DNA of 64,000 nucleotides from positions 372,001 through 436,000 of the forward strand of contig JAHQIY010000002.1 of the NCBI GenBank assembly GCA_019054805.1, written 5' to 3'. Position numbers and translations under genes: made by a program. The first letter of the stretch is position 1. Each line of letters starts with the position of its first letter. This document shows positions 1 through 13,539 of this stretch, one piece after another. Origin of the DNA: Brachionus manjavacas (Eukaryota > Rotifera > Eurotatoria > Ploima > Brachionidae). The notes beneath the pieces are model-generated. The model made no database searches and was not told where the DNA came from. It worked only from the letters and a program-made list of their open reading frames with translations.

Positions 1-57
1 AAAAATCCATTTGATAAAAAAATAATTTTTAAAGAAAAATTAAATTTTTTTATTTAC

Positions 58-1108
58 CTTCGCCGCCCCATCCCCAATAAGAGTTCGAATATCCATTGAC
101 TTTCTTGTATTGATCAGTCCGGATAGATAGAACCCCTCCAACCAATGTTTGATATGGAAGTTTGTACTCGAATTTGTCAATAGCCACGCTCAGATGTCTA
201 GGCCTGTGCGAACATGTGTAAACATTTCTGTCGTCCTCGGGAAGTAGATCTACATCATGAAAAACAATGCAATCATATTTATCTACTTTGAGGGCTTCTA
301 GATAAGCCGAATTCATTACTCTTCCTTTATTGAAACTGATGTTCAGTGGAATGGTCGGTTCGACCACAAAAATTCTGTAGTCAAGCATTTGACGCTGTAG
401 AAACATGTGAAGATAGTTTGTGATGACTTTCAAATGAGGTAATCTGTCTCTGAAGGGAATTATGATGGCCACTTTGAAGCGACTATTGCACTCTTTGGGT
501 TTCCAGTGACCACCAAGTTCTATGCCTTCATAGTCGACCAAATGTGTGGAATTCACTGGCAAAGTTGCATTTAATAAGTTAATGTCAGTCGAGTTCCATA
601 ATTCTAAAAACTCCGATTTATCTATTTGATTAGGCTTTGAATAATTTAAATTTTTTATATCCATATTGTATTTTAAGTTGGCATTTGAGTAAAACTCGAC
701 CAGACCATCTAGACCAAATTCTTCCAGAACTTCATCGATGTTTATTGTTGCATTTTCAGAAATTTTATAATCTTCATTGCTACAATACTCAATCGGCTTG
801 TTTAAGGACTGGTATGCTTTATGTATTGATCTTTTTATAAGCTCAAACTCGTTTTGTACGATTGTGCCCAAGTCTATTTTTTTCTCCACAAGAAACTCTT
901 TAGCATCCCGCTTGGCTTTATACCTAGCATTGCTTGTTTTTGGCTGAGATATTATCAAGACTAGTGCAAAAAATGAGATAATAATATAAATTTTTAATTT
1001 ACGCTTTTGTAACAAAAATTTAGTTGTGTTTAAATAATTTTTATATTTTTTAGAATAGTTAAAAATTTTATAAAAAATGTCACGACCGGTTTTATATGTT
1101 TTAATCAT
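58..1108 (-). CDS. beta-1,4-galactosyltransferase-family glycosyltransferase, copy A (5' exon only)
   Basis: Golgi type II enzyme of the beta4GalT/beta4GalNAcT family (GT7); it would transfer Gal or GalNAc from the UDP-sugar to terminal GlcNAc. Seen: membrane anchor near residues 39-55, then FKVAIIIPFRDR (211-222), metal-binding DVD (285-287), RPRHLSVA (302-309) and WGWGGE (345-350). The frame appears to stop after GEGK, but GAAG|GTAAAT is a splice donor that cuts the next Asp codon in phase 1; in the two paralogues the following exon restores the DDD of the WGWGGEDDD motif. The last exon must lie before base 1, so the gene is cut by the window edge and is not a pseudogene on this evidence. 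Leu322 sits where vertebrate beta4GalT1 has the donor-selecting Tyr, which favours UDP-GalNAc (inference). Bases 49-722 are almost identical to copy C. ATG at 1108 is the first in frame. Confidence 0.9.
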
Positions 1109-3740
1109 ATTTATGACACTGTTGAAATATCTTTAGGTATCATCTAAAAAAAAGTCTAACAAATAAAGTCATGAAATTTTTGAAAAGAGTTCATTGTTCC
1201 CATCAAAAGTCTAATAACAATCATGCTTTGGAAAATATTTTCTAGAAGGTGATAATAAATTTGAAATTGGAAAAACCAAACGAAAATTAAAGTTATGCAA
1301 TTATTTACAAATGATCTGATTTTAAAGGCCACAATAATTGGAAAATTTTGTTTATGAAAAACAAAAGTTAGATGAAATTATTTAAAATTTAAATGATTTT
1401 TTATTGCTTTTAATTAAAGAAATTATTTTTTACTTTTTCCAATATTTTACGAAAACACAATTATTTAAAAACATTCAAAAATTAAATATCGATCGAATAA
1501 ATTCTATTTTCCTTAAGTTTGATGTCTGGTAATTAAATACAATTTAAATTTATATTCTAAAGCCTGAATTTTAGCCAAATTAATTTGATCTTTTTTTTAA
1601 GTTTTACATTTTTCGACTTCCTAAAAAAAATCTGATGTTTAAACCGTGATTTTTAAATTTTTTTTTTGAAAACCTCAAATTTCATTATGCTTATTTATTT
1701 ATGGCCAAATTATATCTAGAAAAAATTAAATATAATGAAAAAAATATTTAAAAAATTTGCCAAAATTAATAAATATTGAATTATTGATATTTTATTGATT
1801 CGAACTAACGATACCATGGAAATCTATCAATAAAAAATAAAAAAAAATCTTTCATTCTTTTATTTGAGACAATTTAAACTGTTGTATTTTTATTTTGATT
1901 TAAATACTTGAGCTGATATTTAATTTTATGATGTACGGAAAAATTTGAAACACTTGTGTAACTTATAAATGGCTTTTTTATCTCTACAAATTTCAAGTTT
2001 TAAATCAAGAGTAAACAAATTTTCAAACTTGTAGGAGAAATTTCTTAAACATTTAATGTCAATCCAAAAGAGAGGTTTCTTAAAACATCTTTATCAAATT
2101 AAATAAAAAAAACTATTTACTTTAGATTTTGAGTAAATGATTTGAAAAAGTGGTTATGTCACGAGATTACCTGAGTAGCAGACAATATTTGGCAAAAATA
2201 TCGAGTTTTTTTTGAGGCTTCAAGTGGTACTGCGATAAAAATACCAAAACAAAATTAAGCATTTTTTTTCAAAGCGTTATTAAAAGGGACCAGAATCATT
2301 CATTCAAACTTTTTATATTATTTTTTATTTTTGATGCTAATTTTTTTCAGTTTTTTGATTTATGATTTAGGTTTGTCAAAATTTCAACAAAATGAAACTT
2401 TTGGATTTTTCTATTCAAAATAAAGGCTTTTCATAAAATCAATATAATTTATGCAACAAGAATTAAAATGTTCATTTATTGACTTTAAATAAATTTTGCG
2501 AAATTTTTAAAAATTTTCTTCAAAACACTTTGAATGTAGCCCAAAATAGAGGATTAGATTTGATAAACAAATTAAAATCTCTACCGAGTAAATTTTAAAT
2601 TTTTGCAATAAAAATTCTTCAAGTTCTAAAGTTTCAAAATTTCATTTAATTTAATCAAAGAAATTCAAAGCTCTAAATTGAGCATTCTAAAAGAATCCAA
2701 TTAATCTAAACATTTATTTTTTATTTTTTAATTACCCTTATGTACATATTTATACAATTTATAATTTAAATGTATTCTATTTGTTTCCAACAAGTTCAAT
2801 AAATATAGAGGAGTCTTGATTAGAAAATTTTTACAATTAAAAATAGATCCCCTTAAAAACTTGTTTTTTTGTAAAGACTCTTTTTATTTTATTGTATTGC
2901 CTAATTTATTTTTAAGTCCTAATCAAATTTTAATTTTTCAATTGACACTGTTGATAAAATAGTAAAACGTTGAATAATATATATATTTTAGCTTCTTTTA
3001 ATTAAGAAATATGATGTATATGTAAATAAATTCATTTAAAAAAAATAAAAATTACCCTAATGGTGCGTAAAAAATACAGCATAGAAAATGACCATTTAAA
3101 CCATTTATGCATGCAGTGAACACGTTAGAAGAAAATTTTTTTTTTTTGGAAAATGCGTCATTAAATTTTAATTACGCGTTTTTAATGCTGCATTGAAAAT
3201 TTTAGGAATTTTAATATTTTCTTTCAATCTGAATGCTCAGTTATTAGCTGATTTTTAATTTTTGACGTCTTATTTTTTTTTAAATATTTTTATAATTTTA
3301 TTATTTTGAAATAGCTTTAAATAATCGATTTTGGTTAAAAAATGAATGTTCAAATTAATTTTCAAATTTAAAAAATCATTCAATTACTTACTTAAGTAAT
3401 ATTTAATTCTTTTATTTTGTTGACGTATTTCTTCGAACCAATTTTTTTATTTTCTTTGATAATTAGAAATTTTATTAATGTCTATATTTATGTCATTTTC
3501 AAACTAAAATAAAATAAATTTAGCATTTATTAATTGAATATAGAGTTTTTTTTATAAACAATTAAAAGCTTGAGAATTCATTGATTTTATTGACAAAAAG
3601 TTTAAATTCGGAAAAATTAAACAAAAATTATTGCATAAATTAAAATATTAAAGACTAGTTAAAAAATAACCGGTAAAACGGTATTTTTTTTATTCAAAAT
3701 TATCAGTATGGAATGTGAACACTTAAATTGGAACTAGAAA
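1109..3740. other. AT-rich intergenic spacer between glycosyltransferase copies A and B
   Basis: No supported coding sequence, RNA gene or repeat boundary was recognised. It is 5' to copy A and 3' to copy B on the minus strand, so it should hold copy A's promoter and copy B's polyadenylation region, neither of which I can pinpoint. Confidence 0.55.
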
Positions 3741-5494
3741 TCATTTTGGCAAGCCAACATCAATTAGAATGTATGTAAATAAATTGAAAATTTTGTATTT
3801 GACTATTTTGTACTGCACATTATTTAAGCCGTCATTTTTCTGCATTGTTGAGGTTCGACGCAACAACTTAAATCGATCTTTATTCAGTTTTTGCGGTTTA
3901 TGCTTCATCATTTTGTACCTGGCTACTTGCTTGGGAGGCCGTTCCAATGTAAATTTCATCCGAGTCAATCGATTGGCAAAGTCATCGTCTTAAATTAAAA
4001 ATTAAAGAAAATTTTATAAAATTTTTTTCTAATTCGAAATTTTAATTTATTTATTTAAAAAATGAAAAATTTAAAATATTTATTTAGTGAGCTATTTTTT
4101 TCTAAATCGGAAAATTATGATTTTTATATAAAAAAAAGTGAACCACATTAAATTATTTGGCATTATTCTCCTAGAATACATAATAAGTATTCTTTAGTAA
4201 AAAAAAATGCATTTATTTGTATTTCAGAATGCAAAAAACTTAATTTCAAATTTTTTCTTATAGTTTTTATTTTTATTTCTAAATAAATTCTAATTTTGCT
4301 ATCAAAAAATGGACAGCTGAATTATGTAGTGGTGAAAAAAAACTTTGAAAATTTAATTTAAAGTGTAGGTAAAAATTTAAAAAAATGCCAATTTTATTTA
4401 CCTTCACCACCCCATCCCCAATAAGAGTTCGAATATCCATTGGCACCTTTGTATTGTTCCGCTCGAATAGACAGAACTCCTCCAACTAAATAACTGTAAG
4501 GCAAAATATAATCAAACTTATCAATAGCAACGCTCAGGTGCCTGGGTCGGGATGTACATGTATAAACATTTCTGCTATCTTCAGGCACCAAATCTACATC
4601 ATGAAAAACAATGCAATCATATTTATCTACTTTGAGGGCTTCTAGATAAGCCGAATTCATTACTCTTCCTTTATTGAAACTGATGTTCAGTGGAATGGTC
4701 GGTTCGACCACAAAAATTCTGTAGTCAAGCATTTGACGCTGTAGAAACATGTGAAGATAGTTTGTGATGACTTTCAAATGAGGTAATCTGTCTCTGAAGG
4801 GAATTATGATGGCCACTTTGAAGCGACTATTGCACTCTTTGGGTTTCCAGTGACCACCAAGTTCTATGCCTTCATAGTCGACCAAATCGGTGGAATTCAC
4901 TGGCAAAGTTGCATTCAATAAGTTAATGTCAGTCGAGTTCCAAAGCTCTGGCTCTTCAAATGTAGAGTTATAAGATGTGTTTATGGGCTTGTAAAATTCA
5001 ACCAAATTGGACACATTCAGCTCTGATAAAACTTGTTCCACGTCTATGCGTCCTGTTAAGTTATTATCTAATGAATGAGTGCAAATGTCAAATGGCTCCC
5101 GTATCGAAGCAAACGCTTCCCTCACAGCTCGTTTGATTTTATAAAATTCGTCATACATCTCATTAAAGTTGTAATTAGTCTTGTTCATCTCATCCTTTAT
5201 ATCTTTTAGATAAAGTTTTTTATAATCAGCCGTCTTTCTCTGCACAATGTAATTCCAGTTAAAAAGACACAAAATCGAGATCAAAGAGGTAAAGAATATA
5301 AATTTTTTAAAATATCGTACATAAAAGACTTTCATTGATGAAGACTGGTCACTCAGTGGTTGGTCATATTTCATGAGATTGTCAGATGTGTCCAGATCTA
5401 TGCTCGATATAGCGTCCAAGTCCAAAAAGGTTCTTTCGTTCTCAAAAGATTCGCTTATTGGCGACGAAAGTCTTTTCTTGACTAAATCATTCAT
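3741..5494 (-). CDS. beta-1,4-galactosyltransferase-family glycosyltransferase, copy B (complete, two exons)
   Basis: Exon 1 is 5494-4402 and exon 2 is 3988-3741, joined by a 413-bp GT-AG intron in phase 1; 446 aa predicted. The join gives WGWGGE-DDDFANRL, exactly the family's catalytic motif, and exon 2 carries the usual tail (ERPP, ARYKMMKHK, DGLNNVQYK, ILIDVG). Exon 1 has a cytosolic segment of about 60 residues, a membrane anchor near 62-84, DVD at 299-301 and Leu336 at the donor-specificity position (GalNAc-type residue). Several NxS/T sites are present. A block of about 350 bp (4592-4942) is nearly identical to copies A and C, while sequence on both sides is clearly diverged, which indicates gene conversion. 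Family identification is firm; acceptor substrate and exact sugar donor are not. Confidence 0.93.
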
Positions 5495-8400
5495 TTTGAA
5501 ATTAAAAATTTTAATTTAAAAAAAAATGAATAATAAAAGCAAGCTTAGAGATTCATGATTTAAGAAATTTATTTCAATTTGTTTAGATAACGAAGTACAA
5601 AGAATTTTGCATAAATTTCGACTTAAAATAACATAAAAAATATGAAAATGAATCTTTTACGTGTTGTTATTTTAATCCGAATCTAATTCAATCGTTTTGA
5701 AAACAAAAATTAAACCCCATTGCCGGTTTTTACTGCTCTAAATGAATATTTTTTTGCTAAATTTGTTTTCTCTAGTTGATTGCTTGACTACTCTTTAATT
5801 TAGAAAATTTTCTACTAAGAACTAATTTAATTTAAACTTGGGAAAATTATCGATTTTAACTAGTTAAAATTTTTAATTTTATCTCATTTAATCATTTAGA
5901 TTAAAACTAAATTTTAATTTTAATTTTTTTTCTATTTTTTCAAGTTGCTATTTGAAAAAAAAAGATATTTTAAATCACCTTTTATAATAATTTGAAGAAT
6001 TTGTATTCTTTTACAAATTTTTTATGTTTGAAATAAAAAAAAAGACTATTTGAATTGAATTGAAATAAAATCCGAACATACCTTGTTAAATCTGAAATTA
6101 AAGCCAAAGTAAATTTTACAAGTATTCATCGAATTATTGACTCTTGATCTCAACTGCATATGTTTAGATAAAAAATTCTAAGTTCTCAATTTTCAATTTT
6201 TTTTTTGATCTTTTTACTCTATTGGGATATAAAGAATCTTTTTTTTTGCTAAGGAAAACAACTGATTTTAAGAAAATAAAGGAGGACACTTTTTCATTTT
6301 AAAATTAACAAAATGGAAAAAATAACAGATAATATAATATGTATGTAAAATTTAAAAAAAAAATTATATTTGATCAAGATAAATTAAATATTTAAAGAAG
6401 CTACGTTTCTCAAACAACACTATAGTTGACTCAATTCTGCTAAGAAAGAGTACCGACTAAACCTTTGTATTTTTATTTTTGTTCTTTAATTCAATATTTA
6501 TTCCAAGAACATATAAATTTAAATGAGATAAGTTTTAAAATGACAATCTAAAACAAAACCTAAGTTGACAATCTTTTGAAGCATTAGATATATAGAAAAT
6601 TTTTAAATCTAAAAAACCTTACATTCATGCTCAATTTAAATGATGCGTTTGTTTTAAGCAAAAAATTAATTTTTTTAAATTTTTCATTTCCAGGAATTAA
6701 TTATTTCTAATTTTAATTTTTTTATAGTTTTATGAATTTCCGATTATTATTCAACTAACAATTATCCGGCCAATATTCAACTGATTATTTTTTTTAAATT
6801 ATTTTTATTTAAATGATTCATTTTTAATATAAAAAAATTACAATAACAATGTATCTCCTTTAAAAAGATTATTTACGCTTTTCACGCTTTGAAATGAAAA
6901 AAAACAATTAAATAACTAATTTTTTTTGATAATTTGTAAATAATCCTGTAATGTTTAGCTAAAAGAGAAATTCTAAAAATATTAAATTGAGTTATTTTAT
7001 TAAAAAAATTGTATTTCAATATGATGAGTCAGAGTTCTATCAATTTTATAAAATTTTATCTTTATTATAAAAAATTGTGATAAACTAATTTACTTTTGAA
7101 TTTTTTGACACTTTTTTTTGAATCTTAGACAAAAAATTTTCAACTCAAAGATATTTTGAATCACCTTAAATTTGTTTAGTTCTTATCAAATAATAAAAAT
7201 TTTACCAAAGCTATTTTAATAAGTTTAATTCTGTTTCTAATGAGAGAAAACAAAAAGTAAGCTAGTCATTCGAATTTTAATAGTTAAATATCTGATAACA
7301 GCTCATCTTGTCAAAAAATAAAAATTCTGAATTAACTGTTTTTATTTTAGGATTATCTTTAGAACAAGTCTAGAAAGAGGACATCTCTCAGAATATTTGG
7401 AATTTCAAAAATTTTAAAAACTCTAACTAAACTGAACAAATATTTTAATTTTTTGTTTAAAAAAATAATTAATAATTCATTAAACCAACTTAGTAAATCC
7501 CTAGCTATTTCAATATATCGTTTTGAATTTTATTTTTTTTACTTAGAATTATTTATTCTTCTTTTTTCTTTTAATTTATTTTTTTGACTTTTTATTTTAT
7601 CTGAATTATATTTTTTTTGTAATATTTTAATTCTGAAGGAGCATTAGCTTAGTAAAGATAAAAAAATAAATAAATTAGTTTAATTTGCATTCAACTATCT
7701 TAACTCTGCTTTTCTAATCAAACAAAGAATATCCTCACCACTAATTGAGTTTTTAATTACCAGGTATTGTGAAAAAATAAAAATTTTTGAATTAGCTTTT
7801 TTTTTAAATAGATTACTTTAGCTAAAAAAAATCTCACTAAAATTCTAAATTAATTTCGTGATAAAACATTTTTTAATGAAAATATGAAACTATTAAACAA
7901 TCAATTAAAATTGAAATGCCTAGCTAGAAATAAAGAAAAACATTATTTGTTACTTGTAATAACAAAATACTGATTTAATTAAATTTAAGGGTCAAAATGC
8001 ACCGACACATAAACAACTCATGAATCAGAAAATTCTAACTTGATGCTGCCTTTAAAAATAAAAATTACAGCTCAATCAACTTCATTTTTAATATTTCCTT
8101 CGAAAAGCTTGTCTAAAAAAAATCTATAAAAATAATTTCGATTCAGCTAAGCAACATAATTTAGATTTTTACGAAAAAAATTTTACCATGAGTAAATGTT
8201 AAAAAATCAAATTTTGAAATTAAAAAAATCTTAGCATTAAAAATGAAAAAAATTATATTGAAAAAAGATTAGATAAAGGAGTAATTATGCCACGAAATAT
8301 TTATTTTAGAATACATGAAACCAAAAAAGCAAAACAAAATTTTTTTTTACGTGAACTCATTTTAAACCAGGGCTAATTCAAGACAAGAAAACTCAATTAG

Positions 8401-11400
8401 CGGTTTCTATTTCAAATTAAGCTATTTAAGAATTCTTAATGTGCAGGTATTGAATAACTTATTCATCTGATACCCTCGGAAATATTACACAATAACTTTT
8501 AAAGACCTTTAGTTTTTATTTTTCATTTACAAAAATTTATTGTTTGCTTTTATCGAGAAAAAATAATTTTAGATGTATATGATTTCAAATATTTAAGAAT
8601 TTTAAACAATTAAAAACATGAAATGCTTGAATATCATTTTGAAAAAATACAATTATATTATTACTCTTGAAATAAAATAGAAAATTTACCTATAGAAGTG
8701 AATTTTTTTTTCTTAAATTAATTTTGATTTGAATTTAATTCAAAAATTCTAAATCGTTTTCTAAATATTGTTTCGATTCTTCAAACATTGTTTTGAAATT
8801 TAACTTGGTTGTATCTTAAATTGTTTTTTTTATTAAATTAAAAACGTGATAATTTTAATAAACTCTAAAGAAATAGAAGGATTTTCAACGCTAAATCAAA
8901 TTTGATTAAAATTAATCAACAAAAAATGTTAAAAATATAATTTTAATTTTCAAACGAAATTTAAAAATCAATGATTGATGTGTTCTTGTATGATTTGACA
9001 AGTTTTTGAACTAATTTAAATTTTATCAAGTCAGGAATTAATCACACATGGTGCTTTTTTCTAAAATTGACAAAAAGATTATGCAAAAATTTGATTCTTC
9101 TGTTCCATTTATGGCTTTAAGTTAAATAAAAAATTTATAAAATTAGCTGACACAGCAAAAAAGTGATTTAAAATTTTTTTTTAAAATTAGTTTTTATATT
9201 AATGATCAAAGCTTAAAACATCGATGATATAAATTCTTAGGTTACAGTTAAGAAAATTGAAATAGAATTGACAGAATTTTTTGGTTGAATTTCAAAATAA
9301 TAAAAACAGTACATGTTATGACACAAAAATTTAAAAAAGAATGTAACAATAGTTCTTGGTAAAGAAACAAATTAACTGAAAATAAAAAACAATTTAAAAA
9401 ATGAACTAGCTAAGTGAAAATTAAAACTAATAATCATAAGCAAAAATCGATTTGGTTAAAAATCAGAAATTTTTATTTTTCAATGAAATTTAAAAGTGAA
9501 AAATTAATTTTGAAAATTTATTATTTATTCCAAATGTAATAAATAAAAATGAAATTATTTTCAAAATTTTTCATTTAAGATAAAAACTAGTCTCTTGTAA
9601 CATTAAATAGAGAATACCGATTCAAGTATGACTTAATTAAATAGAAATGTAGCTCGATTTTCAATAAATAAAAGTTGAAATTTGTTAAAAAGGTTAATTA
9701 GATTATTTTTAAAGAGCCTTAGTGATTTTTTTAGCAAGATATTTAAAAATTTTAAATTTATGAAAAAATTTCTAAAGAGGGTAAAATTATGCGATCAACT
9801 CAGTTATTAAAAATTTTAAATTCGCTGTTTATTTTAATTGAAACATGCTTTCAACCTTTAAGAAAAATTAAGATACCTTTTTTTTAAGAAATTGAATAGA
9901 AATGATTTATATTAATTATTTCATTGTTCTCTTTTGAGTAACTAAAAGATCTGAAATAGAACTTTTAATGCTTCAAAATATTGTTTCTTGTTTAATAATA
10001 GAAATCTTTTAAATTTTGTTTCAAAAATCCACTTGTTTTTAGGCATCAAAAAATTATTTACGAAAAAAATGTTAGTAAATTTAAAATTGAAAATGGTTCA
10101 TTAAAATCTTGGTTAGAAAAATATTTATCATAATAAAAAATATTAAAATTTATCTTATCCGTTTTTATTGAAACTAAACTAAAAAATATTTATTAATAAA
10201 TTACTAAATATCAAAATAATTCTTTTTCTTTAACTTATTGAAAATGTTTAAAAGATATTTGAAAATAAAATGTCCATATTCCTTTTTAACACATATTATT
10301 TTTGTCTGAATTTTGGAGAATTCTACTCCATGATTATCTTTAAAATAAAATTTTTAAGATGACATTTGATAGAGATACGAATTTGAAGATCAATTTATGT
10401 TTTATTATGATCAGATTGTTTTTTTCGTTGTTTATTTGTAACAAACAAATTAATATTTTTTTGGTTTTCATTCATAAAAATAAATTAAATGGATATTGAA
10501 AATCTTCTTTTAAATAATTTAATTTTTTATTAATCTCAAATAACAATTTAAAATTGTATTCCCTAGAAAGTCATTTGATTTTTTAAATCAAATAATTTTT
10601 TACAAATTTAAAAAATAAGCTTGACCAGAGATGATCCAGAGATTAACTTTTTTAGAAAAGCCTGAAAAATCCACTAAAAATTGAAGTTCGAGCTAATAAA
10701 ATAAGAAAAACTTAAATCAGTGAAACTAATTATTAGAATCTGTCAAAAGACGCAGTTTCCGTCAAATAAAATGGAATACAACTGGGATTAATTTCTGACA
10801 AGTTTCACTATAAACTAATAAACAACCTTAAAAACAATAGAAATTATTTTTTTTATTTTTATCTCAAATAAATGATGAGATAACATTTTATCCTTTTGCT
10901 ATTTTTAGGAGATATTTTTTGAGAAAAAAAGAAGCTTTTTATACTAAAGTGGAATTTTTATTCAATTTTTAGATACTGTAAAAGAAAAAAAATGCTTTAT
11001 CAAACAATCTGTCTTTTATTTATGAAAAATAATATAATTGTGGCATTTCTTTATTTTTATTTAGAAAAAACAACCTTAACCGTGTATTTTTCATAATGTG
11101 ATCATTTAAATGGTGCTTTGCAGAAGTGAAGTTATATAAAGGTGCCACATAGAAGCAAATAGAGCCGATCGAAAATAAAAATCTAGCGATTGAAAAAAAA
11201 TGATAATTTATTTTTAATTTGAAAACATAGATAAATTTTTATTTAAAATTTCAAGCACTTTCATATTTGAAATTAAACTAAAAAAAGTGAAATATGGAAT
11301 TAGAACAAGTTTATTTTTTTTGGTAAAATTGAAAATTAAAAAAAAACTTTTTTATTTGAATTTAAATTCAATCATTAAAAATGTAGCTAAATATACAAAC

Positions 11401-12263
11401 CTTTATACAGTGCTTTTAAAAAATCTCCAGAATGGGCTAAATTATGCAATTTTACAAAAGATTACGTAAGCTCACATTAAAATACGTAACTTATAATAAA
11501 ATCGTTTCAAAATGCTTGCGGCCAAAAAAATGAGGTTCTTGGTAAAAAAATGTTAAATTGGCTTTTTTTCCAAAATATTTTATCAATTTTATTGTGAAAA
11601 ATTAAAAAAAACTTCAATTTCCCTTTCCGTTTTTTTCTTAGTTTTACGTAAAATTACACAATTTTCGGTAAAATTTGTAATGAAACTAGTCAAAAGACAA
11701 AATTCAATCGTTTTCAAAAAGACTATGAATCAAAAGATTTTAAAGCGAAAAATCTATTACAAAAATTTGTTTATCAAAGAAGTTATAATAAGGATTATTA
11801 TTAAATAGGTATTTATGTTAATTATTAGCGTGTAAAAATAAATATTTTTTGGGTATTTATTTTTTTGTCAAAATTATTGCAAAAGAAATAAAAACTGATT
11901 ACAGAAAAATTTTGTTGAGTATTATAAAAATGATTATTGAGTTGTATAAGATTTTTTAATGGGTGTTAGAAAAATTCGAGCACTTGAAAATAAAAATTCA
12001 AAATCCTCCGTTTTTTAATTTGAACTTACTCCTAATCCAAAAGGATGGGAAGCTCTTTCTTTATCAATGGTTTCTTTATCAAACTAGCTTGTAAGTTGCA
12101 TCTATGTGAAAATGAGTAGATATCAAATAGTTATTCAATAACCTTATTTATTAAAGAAAAATAAAAAATTTAGCATCTTTATAGCTGTATCATATTTGGT
12201 GCCTTTTGACCCTTTCTTTCCTGTAGTGTTTTCTGCATCATCGGCGTTGTCAAATGTCTGAAT
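5495..12263. other. long gene-free AT-rich spacer
   Basis: About 6.8 kb upstream of glycosyltransferase copy B. Only short A/T-run-rich frames occur, none with domain motifs or splice-compatible partners. I see no RNA gene, tandem array or recognisable transposon here. Confidence 0.6.
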
Positions 12264-12345
12264 CAGAGTTGTTTAAAAGTCTCAAAATATAGTCCGAGTC
12301 CGGACTTTAAAATTTTTTTTTTTAAAAAAGTCCATTTTTTTTTAA
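12264..12345. repeat. truncated end of a hAT-type MITE
   Basis: Starts CAGAGTTGTTTAAAAGTC, matching the termini of the MITEs at 13226 and 13817, then iterates 'AGTCC' words before an A/T run. Only one end is recognisable, so this is a truncated or solo terminus. Confidence 0.5.
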
Positions 12346-13225
12346 TTTGCTAGATCAAAAAATTTTAACTCTTGGGTTGTCTAATGCAACAAGATTGTCA
12401 TTATTTCAGAATTTTCTTGCAATTTTAGTATAAAAGTCTTCATAATTCTTTTCTTCTTTTGAGGACTGTTTTCTCCCTCTCAACATCGGTTCCCTCCTGA
12501 CTCCTGTAATATTCTGGCGCAAGCATCGTTTTGCGTAATTTATATATTGATTTATTTTCGTAATGATTATTCTTTTCCTTGTTATGTAATAATTTAAAAT
12601 TTCTAATCATTAATATGAATATTTAGATTGTTTTTATTTAAATAATTAGCCACTAAGATAAATTGAAACTCTAAATGAATTTTTATACACTCAATTTTAC
12701 TTTTTTAGACCTCAAATAATCATTTAAATACTTTAATATTTTAATTCCGATATTTTAAGCACTCAAATTATTTATCTAATATCCAAATTGATTTGTAGCT
12801 AAATACCCATTTTAATACTAGCCTTATAATAATTTTGCTATTTATATCAATGCTATTTTGAATGCTATTTCAACAGTAGATACATTTTGTTATTAAAACA
12901 AACTTGATTTCGGTTGCAAACCTTTTATAAAAAAACACTTGCCTAGAGGAATATTGCTTGGATATTATGTGTTTTAGTTTGACTTGTTTTAAGAGCAAAC
13001 CATTCAGCAAATTGATGGCTACAAAATTTTGAAAAACTCATGAAGATGTCTGTTTATATTTTAAAATCTACATCAAATCGTGTGAGTATAAAAATAGTGA
13101 ATTTGTCAACGAATCAATGTAACAAATATGGTATATGGATATTTTTGAAAATGAGAAGATACTTATTGGCTTCAGAAGTCTTGAAGATCTAAAACTATTG
13201 AGTGAAGTCTGTGGTTATCTTGAAA

Positions 13226-13484
13226 CACGGTTGTTTAAAAGTCACAAGTCTCAAGTCGAGTCCAATTCCAGACTTTTTTTTTAAAGTCCGAGTCAAAGAC
13301 TTTTATAAATAGCATCAAGGACAAATGAAATCCGTTCCAGGTGGTTATTGTTACAGAAAAATGAGGTGGTTATTATGTAGACCAAGATAATGTTGGAATT
13401 TTTTTTAAAATTAAAAAAAAAAGTCCGTACTTGTACTTTTTTTTGATGACTTGGACTTTATTTTGGGACTTTTAAACAAATCTG
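13226..13484. repeat. hAT-type MITE, copy 2
   Basis: About 260 bp with inverted ends: left CGGTTGTTTAAAAGTCACAA, right (reverse complement) CAGATTTGTTTAAAAGTC. The inside is rich in AGTCC/AGTCA words and has no coding capacity. Flanking 8-mers TCTTGAAA and TCTTAATA match only partly, so the target-site duplication is decayed or misjudged. Confidence 0.5.
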
Positions 13485-13539
13485 TCTTAATAACCAAAAT
13501 ATCAGTTGAGATCAAGAATGAATACCTACCACCAATTTA

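Noticed and set aside
50..60. Glycosyltransferase copy A as a truncated pseudogene ending GEGK
   Set aside because: The stop is in the intron after a consensus donor that is shared with two copies possessing a good second exon.
11287..11469. 60-aa plus-strand frame in the long spacer
   Set aside because: Lys/Asn/Leu/Phe-only composition expected by chance in AT-rich DNA.
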